Positions 8,014 through 17,188 of a DNA stretch of 64,000 nucleotides are shown one piece after another. The notes beneath the pieces are model-generated. The model saw only the letters and a program-made list of their open reading frames with translations. It searched no databases and was not told where the DNA came from. The translations under genes and the position numbers were made by a program. Each line of letters opens with the position of its first letter. Position 1 is the first letter of the stretch. Location of the stretch: NCBI GenBank assembly GCA_016703335.1, contig JADJCG010000015.1, forward strand, positions 62,001-126,000, in the 5' to 3' direction. This DNA comes from Caulobacteraceae bacterium. Lineage in GTDB: Bacteria; Pseudomonadota; Alphaproteobacteria; Caulobacterales; Aquidulcibacteraceae.

Positions 8014-9146
8014 GCCTCGGTCGCCGCTTTCAGCCGTTCGCTGGCGCGTTGCTTTACGCTTTCGCTGCGCAGCTGACCGCAGGCGGCGAGAATATCGCGG
8101 CCGCGCGGCGTGCGGATCGGCGATGAATAGCCGGCGCGGTTCAGCACTTCGGCGAAGGCTTCGATCGTCGCCCAGTCCGAGCACTCGTAATTCGTCCCCG
8201 GCCACGGGTTGAACGGGATGAGGTTGATTTTCGCTGGGACGCCCGCGAGCAATTTCACCAGGGCTTTAGCTTCCGGCAGCGAGTCGTTCACGCCCTTTAG
8301 CATCACGTACTCGAACGTCACGCGCTTGGCGTTGTTGAGCGACGGGTAGGAGCGGATCGCGGCGAACAGCTCTTCGAGTTGATACTTCTTGTTCAGCGGC
8401 ACCAGCTGGTTGCGGAGCTCGTCGTTGGTCGCGTGCAGCGAGATCGCCAGCATCGCGCCTGTACGATCGCCCAACTCCTTGATGCGCGGCGCGACGCCAG
8501 CCGTGCTCACTGTGATGCGGCGTCGGCCAATCGAGATGCCGTCGCCGTCCGAGATCGTGTCGATCGCGGTATCGACATTGTCCAAATTGTAGAGCGGCTC
8601 GCCCATGCCCATGAACACCAGGTTTGTGAGCTGGCGGTCGCCGTCATTGAGCGGGCGCTCTTGCGTTGGCCATTCGCCAAGCGCGTCGCGTGCGATCATC
8701 ACCTGGGTGACGATCTCGGCGGAGGTGAGGTTACGCACCAGCTTTTGCGTGCCGGTGTGGCAGAAGGTGCAGTTCAGCGTGCAACCGACTTGAGAGCTGA
8801 CGCACAGCGCGCCCGCTTTGCCGACACCCGGAATGAACACAGCTTCCGCTTCGATGCCGGGTCCGAGCCGGATGAGCCACTTGCGCGTTCCGTCGGTGCT
8901 GATCTGCTGTGTAACAATTTCGGGCCGCTCGAGCGTGTAGTGCTCCGCCAGCGTCGCGCGCAGTTCCTTGGCGACGTTTGTCATCAGCGCGAAGTCGGTG
9001 ACGCCGTAATGGTAAATCCAGCGCCACAGCTGCTCGACGCGCATCTTTGCCTTCTTCGGCTCGACGCTGACGGCAATGAGCTTCTCGGTGAGTTCAGCCT
9101 TGGAAAGGCCGGCCAGCGAAGGCTTGGAGGCGGGGGCAGTGGTCAC
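8010..9146 (-). CDS. rlmN: 23S rRNA (adenine(2503)-C(2))-methyltransferase
   Basis: 378 residues from GTG 9146. The radical-SAM motif CxxxCxxC is present as 'CTLNCTFCHTG', followed by 'LVFMGMGEPLYN', 'RRITVSTAGVAP', 'ISLHATND' and the C-terminal 'RTPRGRDILAACGQL', whose Cys matches the catalytic acceptor cysteine. RlmN methylates A2503 of 23S rRNA and A37 of some tRNAs using two SAM molecules and a 4Fe-4S cluster. An in-frame TTG at 9182 would add 12 residues; GTG is preferred since 'TTAPASKPSLAGLSKAEL' is a more typical beginning. It leads a run of minus-strand genes with the GNAT and TIR-like genes. Confidence 0.95.
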   Translation of the reverse strand: MTTAPASKPSLAGLSKAELTEKLIAVSVEPKKAKMRVEQLWRWIYHYGVTDFALMTNVAKELRATLAEHYTLERPEIVTQQISTDGTRKWLIRLGPGIEAEAVFIPGVGKAGALCVSSQVGCTLNCTFCHTGTQKLVRNLTSAEIVTQVMIARDALGEWPTQERPLNDGDRQLTNLVFMGMGEPLYNLDNVDTAIDTISDGDGISIGRRRITVSTAGVAPRIKELGDRTGAMLAISLHATNDELRNQLVPLNKKYQLEELFAAIRSYPSLNNAKRVTFEYVMLKGVNDSLPEAKALVKLLAGVPAKINLIPFNPWPGTNYECSDWATIEAFAEVLNRAGYSSPIRTPRGRDILAACGQLRSESVKQRASERLKAATEA

Positions 9147-9215
9147 TGGCCGCGTTATGGGGAGGCTTAGGCGGCGCCGCAATCCCCAACGCTGCCTAAG
9201 TGCAATGCGCGAACG

Positions 9216-10127
9216 CTATTCCGTGCGGACGGGAGGCGGCTTCTGCTTGAAATGCAGTTCCCGGAGCGTGATCACCAACGTCGAGCCAATCACGATCAGC
9301 GCGCCGAGCATGGTGATCAAGTTCGGCACTTCGTGAAACAGGATGAGGCCGAAGAGGATCGCGAAGACGAGCCGCGTGTAGTCGATCGGCGCCATGGCGG
9401 CGGCATCGCCTAGCGCCATGCCTTTTATGTAGCAAACCTGCGTCACAAGCACGAGCACGCCCATGGCGGCGAGGAGCGCAAGATCAATCGGCTCGGGCCA
9501 GCGCCATTCGACCACCGCGAGCGGGATCGACAGCACCAGCCCAAGCACGGCTGACCACACCATCAGCACCGTGATGGAGTGATCACGCGTCATCATCTTC
9601 ATGCCGGTGACGGTCATAGCGAACAGCGCGGCCGACGAAAGCGCAGCGGCAGCAGGCCAGCCGACGGCGTTGGCGATCGATGGCTGCAGCATGACGAGCA
9701 CACCGAGGAAGCCGACAAGCGTCGCGCCCATGCGCCACGGTCCGATCTTCTCCCGCAGCACGAAGATCGCCAGTGGCACGATCCAGAGAGTGCGCGTGAA
9801 CGAAAGTGCGTTTGCTTCCGCGAGCGGCATTTCTTGATACGCCCAGAACGCCAGCACCATGCCGATCGTGCCTGCGAACGAACGGAAGAAGAGGATGCCC
9901 GGCCGCGTCGTGCGAAAGGCGCCGACAGGGTCGCGCAGAATAACCGGCAGCAGCACGATCATGCCGGCGGCCTGCCGGTAGAACGTCTGCAGCGCCGGCG
10001 AATAATCGTCGCCCAGATATTTGATCAGAGACGTCATCAGCGTGAAGGTCACGGCGGACGCCAGCATCCACAACGCGCCCTGCACGTTGGCGGAGAGCTT
10101 CGAATAGCTGGCGCCGAAGTTGACCAT
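9216..10127 (-). CDS. EamA/DMT-family transporter
   Basis: 303 residues with about ten transmembrane segments arranged as two EamA repeats; each ends with the typical charged loop before a last helix ('LREKIGPWRMGATLVGFLGV' and 'LFHEVPNLITMLGALIVIGS'). DMT carriers of this type export amino acids, metabolites or drugs through the inner membrane. The substrate cannot be read from sequence. It starts at ATG 10127, divergent from the small gene at 10233, and ends about 70 bases before rlmN on the same strand. Confidence 0.88.
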   Translation of the reverse strand: MVNFGASYSKLSANVQGALWMLASAVTFTLMTSLIKYLGDDYSPALQTFYRQAAGMIVLLPVILRDPVGAFRTTRPGILFFRSFAGTIGMVLAFWAYQEMPLAEANALSFTRTLWIVPLAIFVLREKIGPWRMGATLVGFLGVLVMLQPSIANAVGWPAAAALSSAALFAMTVTGMKMMTRDHSITVLMVWSAVLGLVLSIPLAVVEWRWPEPIDLALLAAMGVLVLVTQVCYIKGMALGDAAAMAPIDYTRLVFAILFGLILFHEVPNLITMLGALIVIGSTLVITLRELHFKQKPPPVRTE

Positions 10128-10232
10128 GGCGGCGTTACTGCGCCCGGCGCGCCCGATTCACAACGCCGCTAACCTTGCGGCAAAGGCCGCGACTGCATAA
10201 GTTTGTGCGAAGTTTTCCACCGGAGCCCGCCG

Positions 10233-10424
10233 ATGATCACGCTTACGATCCTCACCGCGCTGTTCTTCTTGCCGACGATCATCGCCGGTGCGCGTGGTCA
10301 CAACACCGTGGCGATCTTTCTGCTGAACTTCTTCTTCGGCTGGACCGTGATCGGCTGGTTCTGGGCGCTGATCTGGGCCGTCACGGACAAGCCGCGCATC
10401 CAATACGTCTACGCAACGCGCTGA
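10233..10424 (+). CDS. small membrane protein, superinfection-immunity (Imm) family
   Basis: 63 residues with two transmembrane segments: 'LTILTALFFLPTIIAG' and 'AIFLLNFFFGWTVIGWFWAL'. The layout 'FLPTIIAG...N..AIF.LN...GWT.IGW..AL.WA' is the signature of the small family named after the phage T4 superinfection immunity protein. Chromosomal members are common in proteobacteria and their role is unknown. ATG 10233 is chosen because GGAG lies about 8 bases upstream. It is a single gene ending 5 bases before the convergent methylase. Confidence 0.8.
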   Translation: MITLTILTALFFLPTIIAGARGHNTVAIFLLNFFFGWTVIGWFWALIWAVTDKPRIQYVYATR

Positions 10425-10429
10425 GGGGC

Positions 10430-10942
10430 TTAGCCCTTCGGCTTCGGTTTCGCATTCATCTCAGGTGGCGGCCCGCCCGGCATGATTGGGCGGGCCGGAT
10501 AGCCGCCATGCGCGAGCAGACGATCGTACATTACTAACGCACCGGCCAAGCCCACATTGACGCAGAACTTGGTCGGTATCTTCACGACATGCTTGCAGCG
10601 TTCGAGCAACCAAGGCGAAAGCGATCCGCGCTCGCGGCCAAGCACATAAGCCGCCGCTTGTGGATGCTGGAAGCGCGGCAATTCGACAGCGTCGTCGGTA
10701 AGTTCGACGCCGACGAGGACGCAACCTTTCGGCAGCATCAGCTCTTCCTGCGTGTTCCACGCGTAGTACGGCATGTGATCGAAGCTGCGCGAGGTGTCGC
10801 TATTGTAGGCCTCGCGCACCTTCGGGTGTGCATTGATCGTGAAGAAAAAGCTCGCGCCGAACGCATGGGACGTGCGCATTAGCGCGCCGACATTCATCGG
10901 CTTCGAGATTTCCTCGGCGCCAATTCCAAAATAGCCGCGCAT
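10430..10942 (-). CDS. SpoU/TrmH-family RNA 2'-O-methyltransferase
   Basis: 170 residues with the SPOUT motifs: motif 1 'NVGALMRTSHAFGAS', motif 2 'AYVLGRERGSLSPWLLERC' and motif 3 'KFCVNVGLAGALVMYDRL'. The knotted fold binds SAM and methylates ribose of tRNA or rRNA; the target nucleotide is not evident. The start is ATG 10942, which shares one base with the stop of the upstream lipoprotein gene (TGATG), so the two are translationally coupled. A proline-rich tail ends the protein. Confidence 0.88.
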   Translation of the reverse strand: MRGYFGIGAEEISKPMNVGALMRTSHAFGASFFFTINAHPKVREAYNSDTSRSFDHMPYYAWNTQEELMLPKGCVLVGVELTDDAVELPRFQHPQAAAYVLGRERGSLSPWLLERCKHVVKIPTKFCVNVGLAGALVMYDRLLAHGGYPARPIMPGGPPPEMNAKPKPKG

Positions 10943-11247
10943 CAGCCCCTGCGGCAATTATTGTAGGGGCCGCCACGCGCGCCGCCCAGCGTGGCCTCGC
11001 CACCGTGCTCCCAATACTCAACGCTGCCGTTTGAGTATTTCGCGCCGGACGCGGCTTGCACGTGCGGAAGCGAATAGGTCTGCCCGGCCGCAAACACTTC
11101 TGCCGTGCCGGTGCCGGTGATGCGCGCGCTGAACGCGGCGCCACCATCGCAGCGCCACTGCATGAACGGTCCGGATGGGCCCGATGGCGTTGTCGTCGCG
11201 CACGCGGAAAGGAGAGCCAGGGCGGCGAGGGCTGCAAGCTTTTTCAT
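10942..11247 (-). CDS. MliC-family lysozyme inhibitor lipoprotein
   Basis: 101 residues. A lipoprotein signal ends in the lipobox 'LLSAC' at Cys16. The mature part has the MliC pattern: 'WRCDGGAAFSARI', then 'SLPHVQAASGAKYSNGSV' and 'HGGEATLGG'. MliC proteins sit in the periplasm or outer membrane and block C-type lysozyme in the active-site cleft, protecting peptidoglycan. The gene lies between an isoaspartyl peptidase gene (11 bases upstream) and a SpoU methylase (1-base overlap), so the three look like one operon. Confidence 0.85.
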   Translation of the reverse strand: MKKLAALAALALLSACATTTPSGPSGPFMQWRCDGGAAFSARITGTGTAEVFAAGQTYSLPHVQAASGAKYSNGSVEYWEHGGEATLGGARGGPYNNCRRG

Positions 11248-11258
11248 ATGAGCGTCTC

Positions 11259-12113
11259 CTAGAATGTTTTGACTTCGCGCAAGCCCGCGGATGAGGCGAG
11301 GCCGCGCTTCATGCCCTGACTCGCAAACGGTGCGGTGACGTTGCCCTTCGCGTCCACCGCGATCAAGCCGCCATAGCCGCCAAGTTTTCGCACATCCTCA
11401 ATGACGGACATCGCGGCCTGCTTCAGACTCTGCCCCGCATACGCAATGCGCGCGGAAACATCAGCAGCGGCGTTCACGCGCATAAAATACTCGCCAAGCC
11501 CAGTGCACGAAACTGCCGCGCGCTCATCTGCCCAGCACCCGGCGCCAATAATCGGCGTATCGCCGACGCGCCCCGGCATCTTGCCGTGCAAGCCACCTGT
11601 CGACGTTGCGGCCGCAAGCTTGCCGTTCGTGTCGAGCGCGACTGCGCCGATCGTGCCCGCGCCCGGCAAGCCGCTTTCAGCCGGGACGTAATAGTTTTTC
11701 GGATCGTCGACTTTCTCGAACCCCTGATCATTCGCGAACGCGCAGGCGCCAGGGCCGACGAGCAAGATGTGCGATGTTTTCTCCATCACGCCGCGCGCCA
11801 CGCGCACGGGCGAGATAAAGCCCTGCAACGCCGCCACTGCGCCGGCCGCACGCGTCGAGCCATCCATCACTGACGCATCAAGCTCAACCACGCCCGCAGC
11901 GTTCGGCGCAGCGCCCTTGCCGGCGACGTGCAGCCCGCTTGATTCCATAGCGCCCGCCATCGCTGTCACCACATCGAGCGCGCTCATGCCTTTGGCGAGC
12001 ATCGCCGCGCCTCGGTCGAGCAGGGCGGCCATGTGCTCTTCTTCAGCTTTATACGCGCGCTCGGCGATTGCGCCGGCGCCGCCGTGGAGGGCCAGCGCCC
12101 AGGTCGAACTCAT
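11259..12113 (-). CDS. isoaspartyl peptidase / L-asparaginase (Ntn hydrolase)
   Basis: 284 residues of the plant-type asparaginase family. The precursor is expected to cleave itself before Thr154 in 'GAGTIGAVALD', making that Thr the N-terminal nucleophile; the substrate-binding 'GRVGDTPIIGAG' follows. N-terminal 'ALHGGAGAI' is also diagnostic. The enzyme removes isoaspartyl residues from peptides and hydrolyses asparagine. No signal peptide is seen, so it acts in the cytosol. It appears to be the first gene of the operon with mliC and the SpoU methylase. Confidence 0.92.
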   Translation of the reverse strand: MSSTWALALHGGAGAIAERAYKAEEEHMAALLDRGAAMLAKGMSALDVVTAMAGAMESSGLHVAGKGAAPNAAGVVELDASVMDGSTRAAGAVAALQGFISPVRVARGVMEKTSHILLVGPGACAFANDQGFEKVDDPKNYYVPAESGLPGAGTIGAVALDTNGKLAAATSTGGLHGKMPGRVGDTPIIGAGCWADERAAVSCTGLGEYFMRVNAAADVSARIAYAGQSLKQAAMSVIEDVRKLGGYGGLIAVDAKGNVTAPFASQGMKRGLASSAGLREVKTF

Positions 12114-12128
12114 GGGCGCTCTATAGAC

Positions 12129-12434
12129 CTATTCGCCGAGCGCTGCGCTATCGCGTGGCGTCACGTTTGTGGAACTCTTGCCGAACATGCCGTTCTTCCA
12201 GCCCACATAGAGCGCAACCATCGTCGAAGTCGGGATAAAGCCATCGAAGACCTCGGTGACGTCGATCATCTCCAAGATGTTCACCAGCCCGATCGGGCCC
12301 CACATCGCGAACATCACCGCTGTTCCGACGCCGTCGGTGACCGTCCCAAAGAGGGGGACGCGCCCCAACGTAAAGTCGAAGATGTCGATAATGACGGAAA
12401 AGGCGAGGCGGAGAAAATAGCCGTAGCGGGACAT
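12129..12434 (-). CDS. small membrane protein of unknown function
   Basis: 101 residues with hydrophobic stretches 'YFLRLAFSVIIDIFDFTLG' and 'GTAVMFAMWGPIGLVNILEM'; no family name can be given with confidence. The annotated start is ATG 12434; an in-frame TTG nine codons upstream is less likely. It is divergent from the quinone oxidoreductase at 12500 and lies 15 bases upstream of the isoaspartyl peptidase gene on the same strand, so it could be the leader gene of that operon. Confidence 0.65.
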   Translation of the reverse strand: MSRYGYFLRLAFSVIIDIFDFTLGRVPLFGTVTDGVGTAVMFAMWGPIGLVNILEMIDVTEVFDGFIPTSTMVALYVGWKNGMFGKSSTNVTPRDSAALGE

Positions 12435-12499
12435 ACCTAATTTTGCACCGCTAGCGCTCAAGCCGCTACAAGAAACCGCAACGCACCTAAGGACACGAC

Positions 12500-13495
12500 A
12501 TGAAAGCGCTGCTCAGCACCAAGATCGGCCCGCCGGAAGAGCTTCAATACGGCGACGCGCCAGATCCGGTGGCGGGTGAGGGCGAAGTCGTGATCGCGGT
12601 AAAGGCGGCGGGTGTGAACTTCCCTGACGCGTTGATCATCGAGGACAAATACCAGTTCAAGCCGGAGCGTCCGTTCGCGCCGGGTGGTGAGATCGCGGGC
12701 GTCATCGAAAGCGTCGGCGCGGGCGTGACGCACGTCAAAGTTGGTCAGCGCGTCATCGGCTCGCTCGGCTGGGGCGGCATGGCCGAGAAGGTGAAGACGC
12801 AAGCGGCGCGCGTGCTGCCGATCCCGGACGCGATGCCGTTCGATGAAGCGAGCGCGTTTATTCTGACCTACGGCACCTCGTATTACGCCCTCAAAGATCG
12901 CGGCGTGTTGAAGGCCGGCGAAACGATGTTGGTTCTTGGCGCCGCTGGCGGTGTCGGCGTTGCGGCGATCGAGCTCGGCAAAGCGATGGGCGCGCGTGTT
13001 ATCGGCGCGGTGTCGAGCGAGGCGAAAGCCGAGTTCGCCAAAGCTGCGGGCGCGGATGCGACAGTGATCTACCCGCCGGGGGCGTTCGCGAAGGATCAAA
13101 GCAAAGCGCTTTCCGAGAGCTTCAAGCAAGTCACAGGCGGCGGCGCTGATGTGGTTTACGACGCCGTCGGCGGCGATTATTGCGAGCCGGCGTTGCGCGC
13201 GATGAATTGGAACGGCCGCTACTTGGTGATCGGCTTCCCGGCCGGCATCCCGACGCCGCCGCTCAATCTCACGCTGCTGAAGAGCTCGTCGATCGTCGGC
13301 GTGTTCTGGGGCGCGTCTGTCGCGCGCGAACCAGAGCTGCACAAGGGCAACGTGCGCGATCTCTTCAAACTCTACGCCGAAGGCAAAGTGAAGCCGCGCA
13401 TTTCCGCGCGCTATCCGCTGAAAGAAGGCGGTAAGGCGATCCGTGCACTGATGGACCGCACGGCTACCGGTAAGCTTGTGGTGACCGTGGAATGA
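12500..13495 (+). CDS. zinc-independent NADPH:quinone oxidoreductase family protein
   Basis: 331 residues of the medium-chain dehydrogenase superfamily: GroES-like N-terminal half with 'AAGVNFPDALIIEDKY', then the Rossmann motif 'VLGAAGGVGVAAIELGKAMG' from about residue 154 and 'GGGADVVYDAVGGD'. The zinc-binding cysteines of alcohol dehydrogenases are absent, as expected for the quinone oxidoreductase branch. It reduces quinones or enones with NADPH in the cytosol. AAGGA precedes ATG 12500. The stop overlaps the start of the next gene as ATGA, suggesting an operon with the membrane methyltransferase. Confidence 0.93.
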   Translation: MKALLSTKIGPPEELQYGDAPDPVAGEGEVVIAVKAAGVNFPDALIIEDKYQFKPERPFAPGGEIAGVIESVGAGVTHVKVGQRVIGSLGWGGMAEKVKTQAARVLPIPDAMPFDEASAFILTYGTSYYALKDRGVLKAGETMLVLGAAGGVGVAAIELGKAMGARVIGAVSSEAKAEFAKAAGADATVIYPPGAFAKDQSKALSESFKQVTGGGADVVYDAVGGDYCEPALRAMNWNGRYLVIGFPAGIPTPPLNLTLLKSSSIVGVFWGASVAREPELHKGNVRDLFKLYAEGKVKPRISARYPLKEGGKAIRALMDRTATGKLVVTVE

Positions 13496-14078
13496 ATCCG
13501 AGCGCCCTCATCGCCGCGGTTTGGATTGTGTGGCTGCTGACATGGGTGCTTGCCGCCGGCTGGAGTGCGCGCACTGCGTCGCATCACGATCTCGGCGCCG
13601 AGAGCCCGAGCCGCGTGTTGACGCTGGCGGCGGTCGTGATGATCCTCACGTCGTACTGGCCGCTGCAGACTGCATTGTTGTGGACGACGCCGCGCGAAAT
13701 CGGATGGGTTCTTACGGCGCTTGTTGTGCTTGGGCTCGGCTTTACCTGGGCGGCGCGCCTGCATCTGGGCCCGCTTGGTCGAGCACGTCGGCGCCGACGC
13801 AAGGTCACCGAATCGTCGATAGCGGTCCGTACGCCATTGTGCGCCATCCTGTTTATGCCGGTTTGCTTCTGGCGGCAGCCGCAACAGCGGGTGAAAGCGG
13901 CCGCCTCGAAGCGGTGGCAGGGGCAGCGGTGCTGGTCGCGGCGATCTCGCTGCGCGCCAAGCTGGAAGAGCGCTTTTTACGCCGCGATCTTGGTGATGAC
14001 CCTTACACGAACTATCGCCGCCGGGTGCCGATGCTCATGCCGTTCGCAAAGATTCCGCCGCGTGCATCCAGCGACTAG
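13492..14078 (+). CDS. isoprenylcysteine carboxyl methyltransferase-like membrane protein, frameshifted
   Basis: The first frame gives about 95 residues with membrane segments up to 'WAARLHLGP'. The family signature 'IVDSGPYAIVRHPVYAGLLL' and the C-terminal 'YRRRVPMLMPF' continue in the next frame. The switch lies at the C run 13770-13772, where one missing C would restore 'HLGPAWSS' and a 195-residue protein. These ICMT-like enzymes methylate small or lipid substrates at the membrane with SAM; the substrate is unknown. The start ATG overlaps the quinone oxidoreductase stop. The break looks like a sequencing indel, not decay. Confidence 0.75.
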
Positions 14079-14132
14079 TTTGGCGGCGATAAAGCGACAT
14101 GGCGCGGATCGCGCCGAAACTCGGAGAGATGA

Positions 14133-15028
14133 ATGATACGCCGTGGACTTCTGATCGGAGCGCTATTCGCTTTGACTGCGTGCGCAGCACGCCAGCGCCA
14201 TTGCCGCCGCCGGGTGAGTTTGCCTCTGAGCGGATCAATGTCGTGGTTAGGGGCAGCGGTCCTGACGTCATTCTCATCCCAGGCCTCAGCTCTTCGCGTG
14301 ATGTTTGGAACACGACCGCCGCTGCGCTCGAAGGCACGCATCGCGTGCACTTGGTGCAAGTGAACGGCTTCGCCGGCGCGCCGGTTGGCGCTAATGGCGA
14401 CGGCGATGTTGCCGCGCCGGTCGCTGAAGAAATTGCGCGCTATATCAGCGAAAACCACCTCGATCATCCGGCCGCCATCGGCCACTCAATGGGTGGTTCG
14501 ATCGGCATGATGTTGGCCGCGCGTCATCCAGATGCTGTCGGCAAGCTGATGGTCGTGGACATGTTTCCGTTCATGGGCGCGATGTTCGGCGGCCCGGGAG
14601 CAACTGCCGAGAGTGTGACGCCAATTGCAGATCAAATCCGCGACGCGATGCGCATGGCCCCGCAGGGCGTCGTGTCGGATCAAACGCGCGGCATGGTCAC
14701 CTCAATGGTGCGCACGGAAGCGGCGCGGCCTGAAATTGTCGAGCACGCGCGGCTGAGCAATGTCGGCACCACCGCCAATGCGTTTCACGAATTGATCGTC
14801 ACCGATCTGCGGCCCGAGCTGCCGAACATTCGTGCGCCGCTGACGGTGCTCTACGTCATCCCGCCACAAGCGCCGATCACGCCAGAACAATACGACGCCC
14901 ACATGCGCGCCTCGTACGCCAGCGTGCCGAGCGCGCGTATCGTGAAAATCGAGGATAGCTATCACTTCATCATGATCGACCAGTTCGATCGCTTCATGAG
15001 CGAAGTGCGCACGTTCCTTGCGAGCTAA
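14133..15028 (+). CDS. alpha/beta-hydrolase lipoprotein, frameshifted near its N-terminus
   Basis: ATG 14133 opens a lipoprotein signal, 'RRGLLIGALFALTACA', in one frame; the mature enzyme from 'STPAPLPPPGEF' to the stop continues in another. The frame changes at 14184-14188, where one lost base would restore a protein of about 298 residues. The hydrolase core shows 'ILIPGLSSSRDVW' (oxyanion region), nucleophile Ser in 'IGHSMGGSIG' and a late His in 'DSYHFIMIDQ'. It should be an outer- or inner-membrane-anchored esterase or lactonase-like enzyme of unknown substrate. The stop overlaps that of hutG by four bases (CTAA). Confidence 0.78.
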
Positions 15029-15927
15029 CGTTTCTGAAAGCCAGCGAGAACTTCGCAAACCCAGCGCGCCGCCGTCAGAGCACTGATGGCGGCGACGTCT
15101 AGCGAAGGGTCAAATTCGGTGAGATCGACGCTGCGGACTTTCGGATGCGCGCAGATGAGCCGCGTCGCATCGAAGAAATCCTGCACGGCAACGCCGCCTG
15201 GCCGCGCGCCAGGCGCGCCTGGCATTGCGGCGCGTTCAACAACATCGATGTCGAAGTCCACATGGATCACGTCGCAACGTGAAGCGAGACGTTCCAGCGC
15301 ATTCGCGGCGATGGCGGCTAAGCCCTGCGCCTTGCATGCCGCCGCTGTCGCGACGTAGATGCCGGCGCTTTTCGCCTTGTCGTGCGCCTTCTTGGTATTG
15401 GCGAAGGGCAGCAGGCCGATTTGCGCGACGTGCGCGCCAGGCAAGCCGTCCTCCAGCAGCGTCTGGATGGGATTGCCGTTGGTCAGCCCGCAATCGGTGT
15501 CGCGGAGATCGAAGTGCGCATCGAGCGTCAGCACGCCAACGCGTTGCAGCGTAGCATCCAACGCATGCACGCATGACCGTGTGATCGCGTTGTTGCCGCC
15601 GAGCACAATCGTTAGCGCGTGATCGCGCGTGAGCGGGGTCAAACGTTCCACGATCGGCGCTAGCGACTCCGCCGGTTGCAGCTCTTCGATGCTGACATCG
15701 CCGTCATCGAAAATCCGTAGCGTCGAAAGGTCGGTCTCGGTCTCAAGATCATAAATGCTCATCCGCTTCATCGCGGCGCGTACGATCTCCGGCGCCTCAT
15801 TGCATCGACCTGGCGTGATTGAGCCCAATCCCATCGGCGCGCCGAGCAGGGCCACAGATGCGGACGCGTCCTGTGTGAGCAAATCGGCGGCGGAAAACCA
15901 CGAGCGGCAGTCTGAATCGGTCGTCAT
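15025..15927 (-). CDS. hutG: arginase-family hydrolase, probable formimidoylglutamase of histidine catabolism
   Basis: 300 residues of the ureohydrolase fold. Metal-binding motifs 'LTLDAHFDLRD' and 'IHVDFDIDVVERAAMPG' are present, but the usual GGxH(S/E) motif reads 'LGGNNAITR', so the first metal-ligand His is Asn. Next to hutI, hutU and hutH the natural role is hydrolysis of N-formimidoyl-glutamate to glutamate and formamide, the last Hut step. The altered ligand leaves some doubt about metal content and activity. The gene is divergent from hutI with 46 bases between the start codons and convergent with the hydrolase lipoprotein. Confidence 0.75.
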   Translation of the reverse strand: MTTDSDCRSWFSAADLLTQDASASVALLGAPMGLGSITPGRCNEAPEIVRAAMKRMSIYDLETETDLSTLRIFDDGDVSIEELQPAESLAPIVERLTPLTRDHALTIVLGGNNAITRSCVHALDATLQRVGVLTLDAHFDLRDTDCGLTNGNPIQTLLEDGLPGAHVAQIGLLPFANTKKAHDKAKSAGIYVATAAACKAQGLAAIAANALERLASRCDVIHVDFDIDVVERAAMPGAPGARPGGVAVQDFFDATRLICAHPKVRSVDLTEFDPSLDVAAISALTAARWVCEVLAGFQKR

Positions 15928-15973
15928 GGGTCGATCATTGGCGCGGCGGCGCGGCGCAGTCTATAGAGCGCGC

Positions 15974-17188
15974 ATGTGGGACACGCTATGGGTTGACGCA
16001 AACCTCGCCACGATGGCGCCAGGCAAGCCGTATGGCGCCATCGAGCGTGGCGCCGTGGCCGCAAAGGATGGCCGTATTGTTTGGATCGGGCACGCTGCCG
16101 ATCTGCCGAAAGCGCCGGACGAACTGGCGCACGATGTTCGCCGTTGCGATGGCGCTTGGATCACGCCCGGTTTCGTCGATTGCCACACCCACCTCGTTTT
16201 TGGCGGCGATCGCGCGCGGGAATTTGAACTTCGTCTTCAAGGCGCGAGTTACGAAGAAATCGCGCGGGCAGGCGGCGGCATTGTGTCGACCGTCGCCGCA
16301 ACCCGGGCCGCAACCCGAGAAGAACTCACTGCCAGCGCCGCGCGCCGGCTCGCGGGCCTGACCCGCGAAGGCGTCACCACCATCGAGGTGAAATCCGGCT
16401 ACGGTCTCGATCTCGAAAACGAATTGAAGATGCTCGAGGCCGCCGGCGATCTAGCGGCGCACGGCAATGTCCGCGTGAAACGCACTTTTCTCGGCCTGCA
16501 TGCGTTGCCGCCTGAGTTCAACGATGATCGCGCCGCATATGTCCAACTGGTCGCTGACGTGATGATCCCCGCTGTGGCCGCTGCAGGTGTGGCCGATGCC
16601 GTCGATGCGTTTTGCGAGAACATCGGCTTCACCGCCGAGGAAACCGACTACGTATTCTCCGCCGCGCGCTTGAATGGCCTCGACGTGAAGCTCCACGCCG
16701 AACAGCTCAGCAACCAGCACGGCTCAGCGCTCGCGGCGCAACACAAAGCGCTTTCGGCTGACCATCTCGAATATCTCGACGATTCCGGCATCGCGGCGAT
16801 GGCGCGCGCTGGCACAGTTGCGGTGTTGCTACCCGGTGCGTTCTATTTCTTGCGCGAGAAGCAACTTCCGCCGATCGACGCGCTCCGCAAGGCCGGGGTG
16901 CACATGGCGGTCGCCAGTGATTGCAATCCAGGCACTTCGCCGATGACCTCGCCGCTCGCTGCGCTCAACATGGCGTGCACACTTTTCCGTCTCACCCCAG
17001 AGGAGGCGCTCGCCGGCATCACGCGTGAAGGCGCACGCGCGCTGGGGATTCTCGAGGAAGTCGGCACGCTCGAACTCGGCAAAGCCGCCGATCTGGCGAT
17101 CTGGGATGTCAAATCGCCAGCAGAACTCAGCTATTGGCTCGGCGCGCCATTGCTGAAAGAGCGCGTTTTCGCGGGCCGCGTCGTTTAA
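15974..17188 (+). CDS. hutI: imidazolonepropionase
   Basis: 404 residues, normal length, of the amidohydrolase superfamily. Metal and substrate residues are visible in 'DCHTHLVFGGDRA', 'IEVKSGYGLD', 'GLHALPPEF', 'VKLHAEQLSN' and 'SDCNPGTSP'. The enzyme hydrolyses imidazolone-5-propionate to N-formimidoyl-glutamate, the third step of histidine degradation. ATG 15974 is chosen since 'MWDTLWVDANLATM' is a typical beginning; the frame is open further upstream only because it crosses hutG. The stop TTAA is shared with the convergent hydrolase gene. Confidence 0.95.
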   Translation: MWDTLWVDANLATMAPGKPYGAIERGAVAAKDGRIVWIGHAADLPKAPDELAHDVRRCDGAWITPGFVDCHTHLVFGGDRAREFELRLQGASYEEIARAGGGIVSTVAATRAATREELTASAARRLAGLTREGVTTIEVKSGYGLDLENELKMLEAAGDLAAHGNVRVKRTFLGLHALPPEFNDDRAAYVQLVADVMIPAVAAAGVADAVDAFCENIGFTAEETDYVFSAARLNGLDVKLHAEQLSNQHGSALAAQHKALSADHLEYLDDSGIAAMARAGTVAVLLPGAFYFLREKQLPPIDALRKAGVHMAVASDCNPGTSPMTSPLAALNMACTLFRLTPEEALAGITREGARALGILEEVGTLELGKAADLAIWDVKSPAELSYWLGAPLLKERVFAGRVV

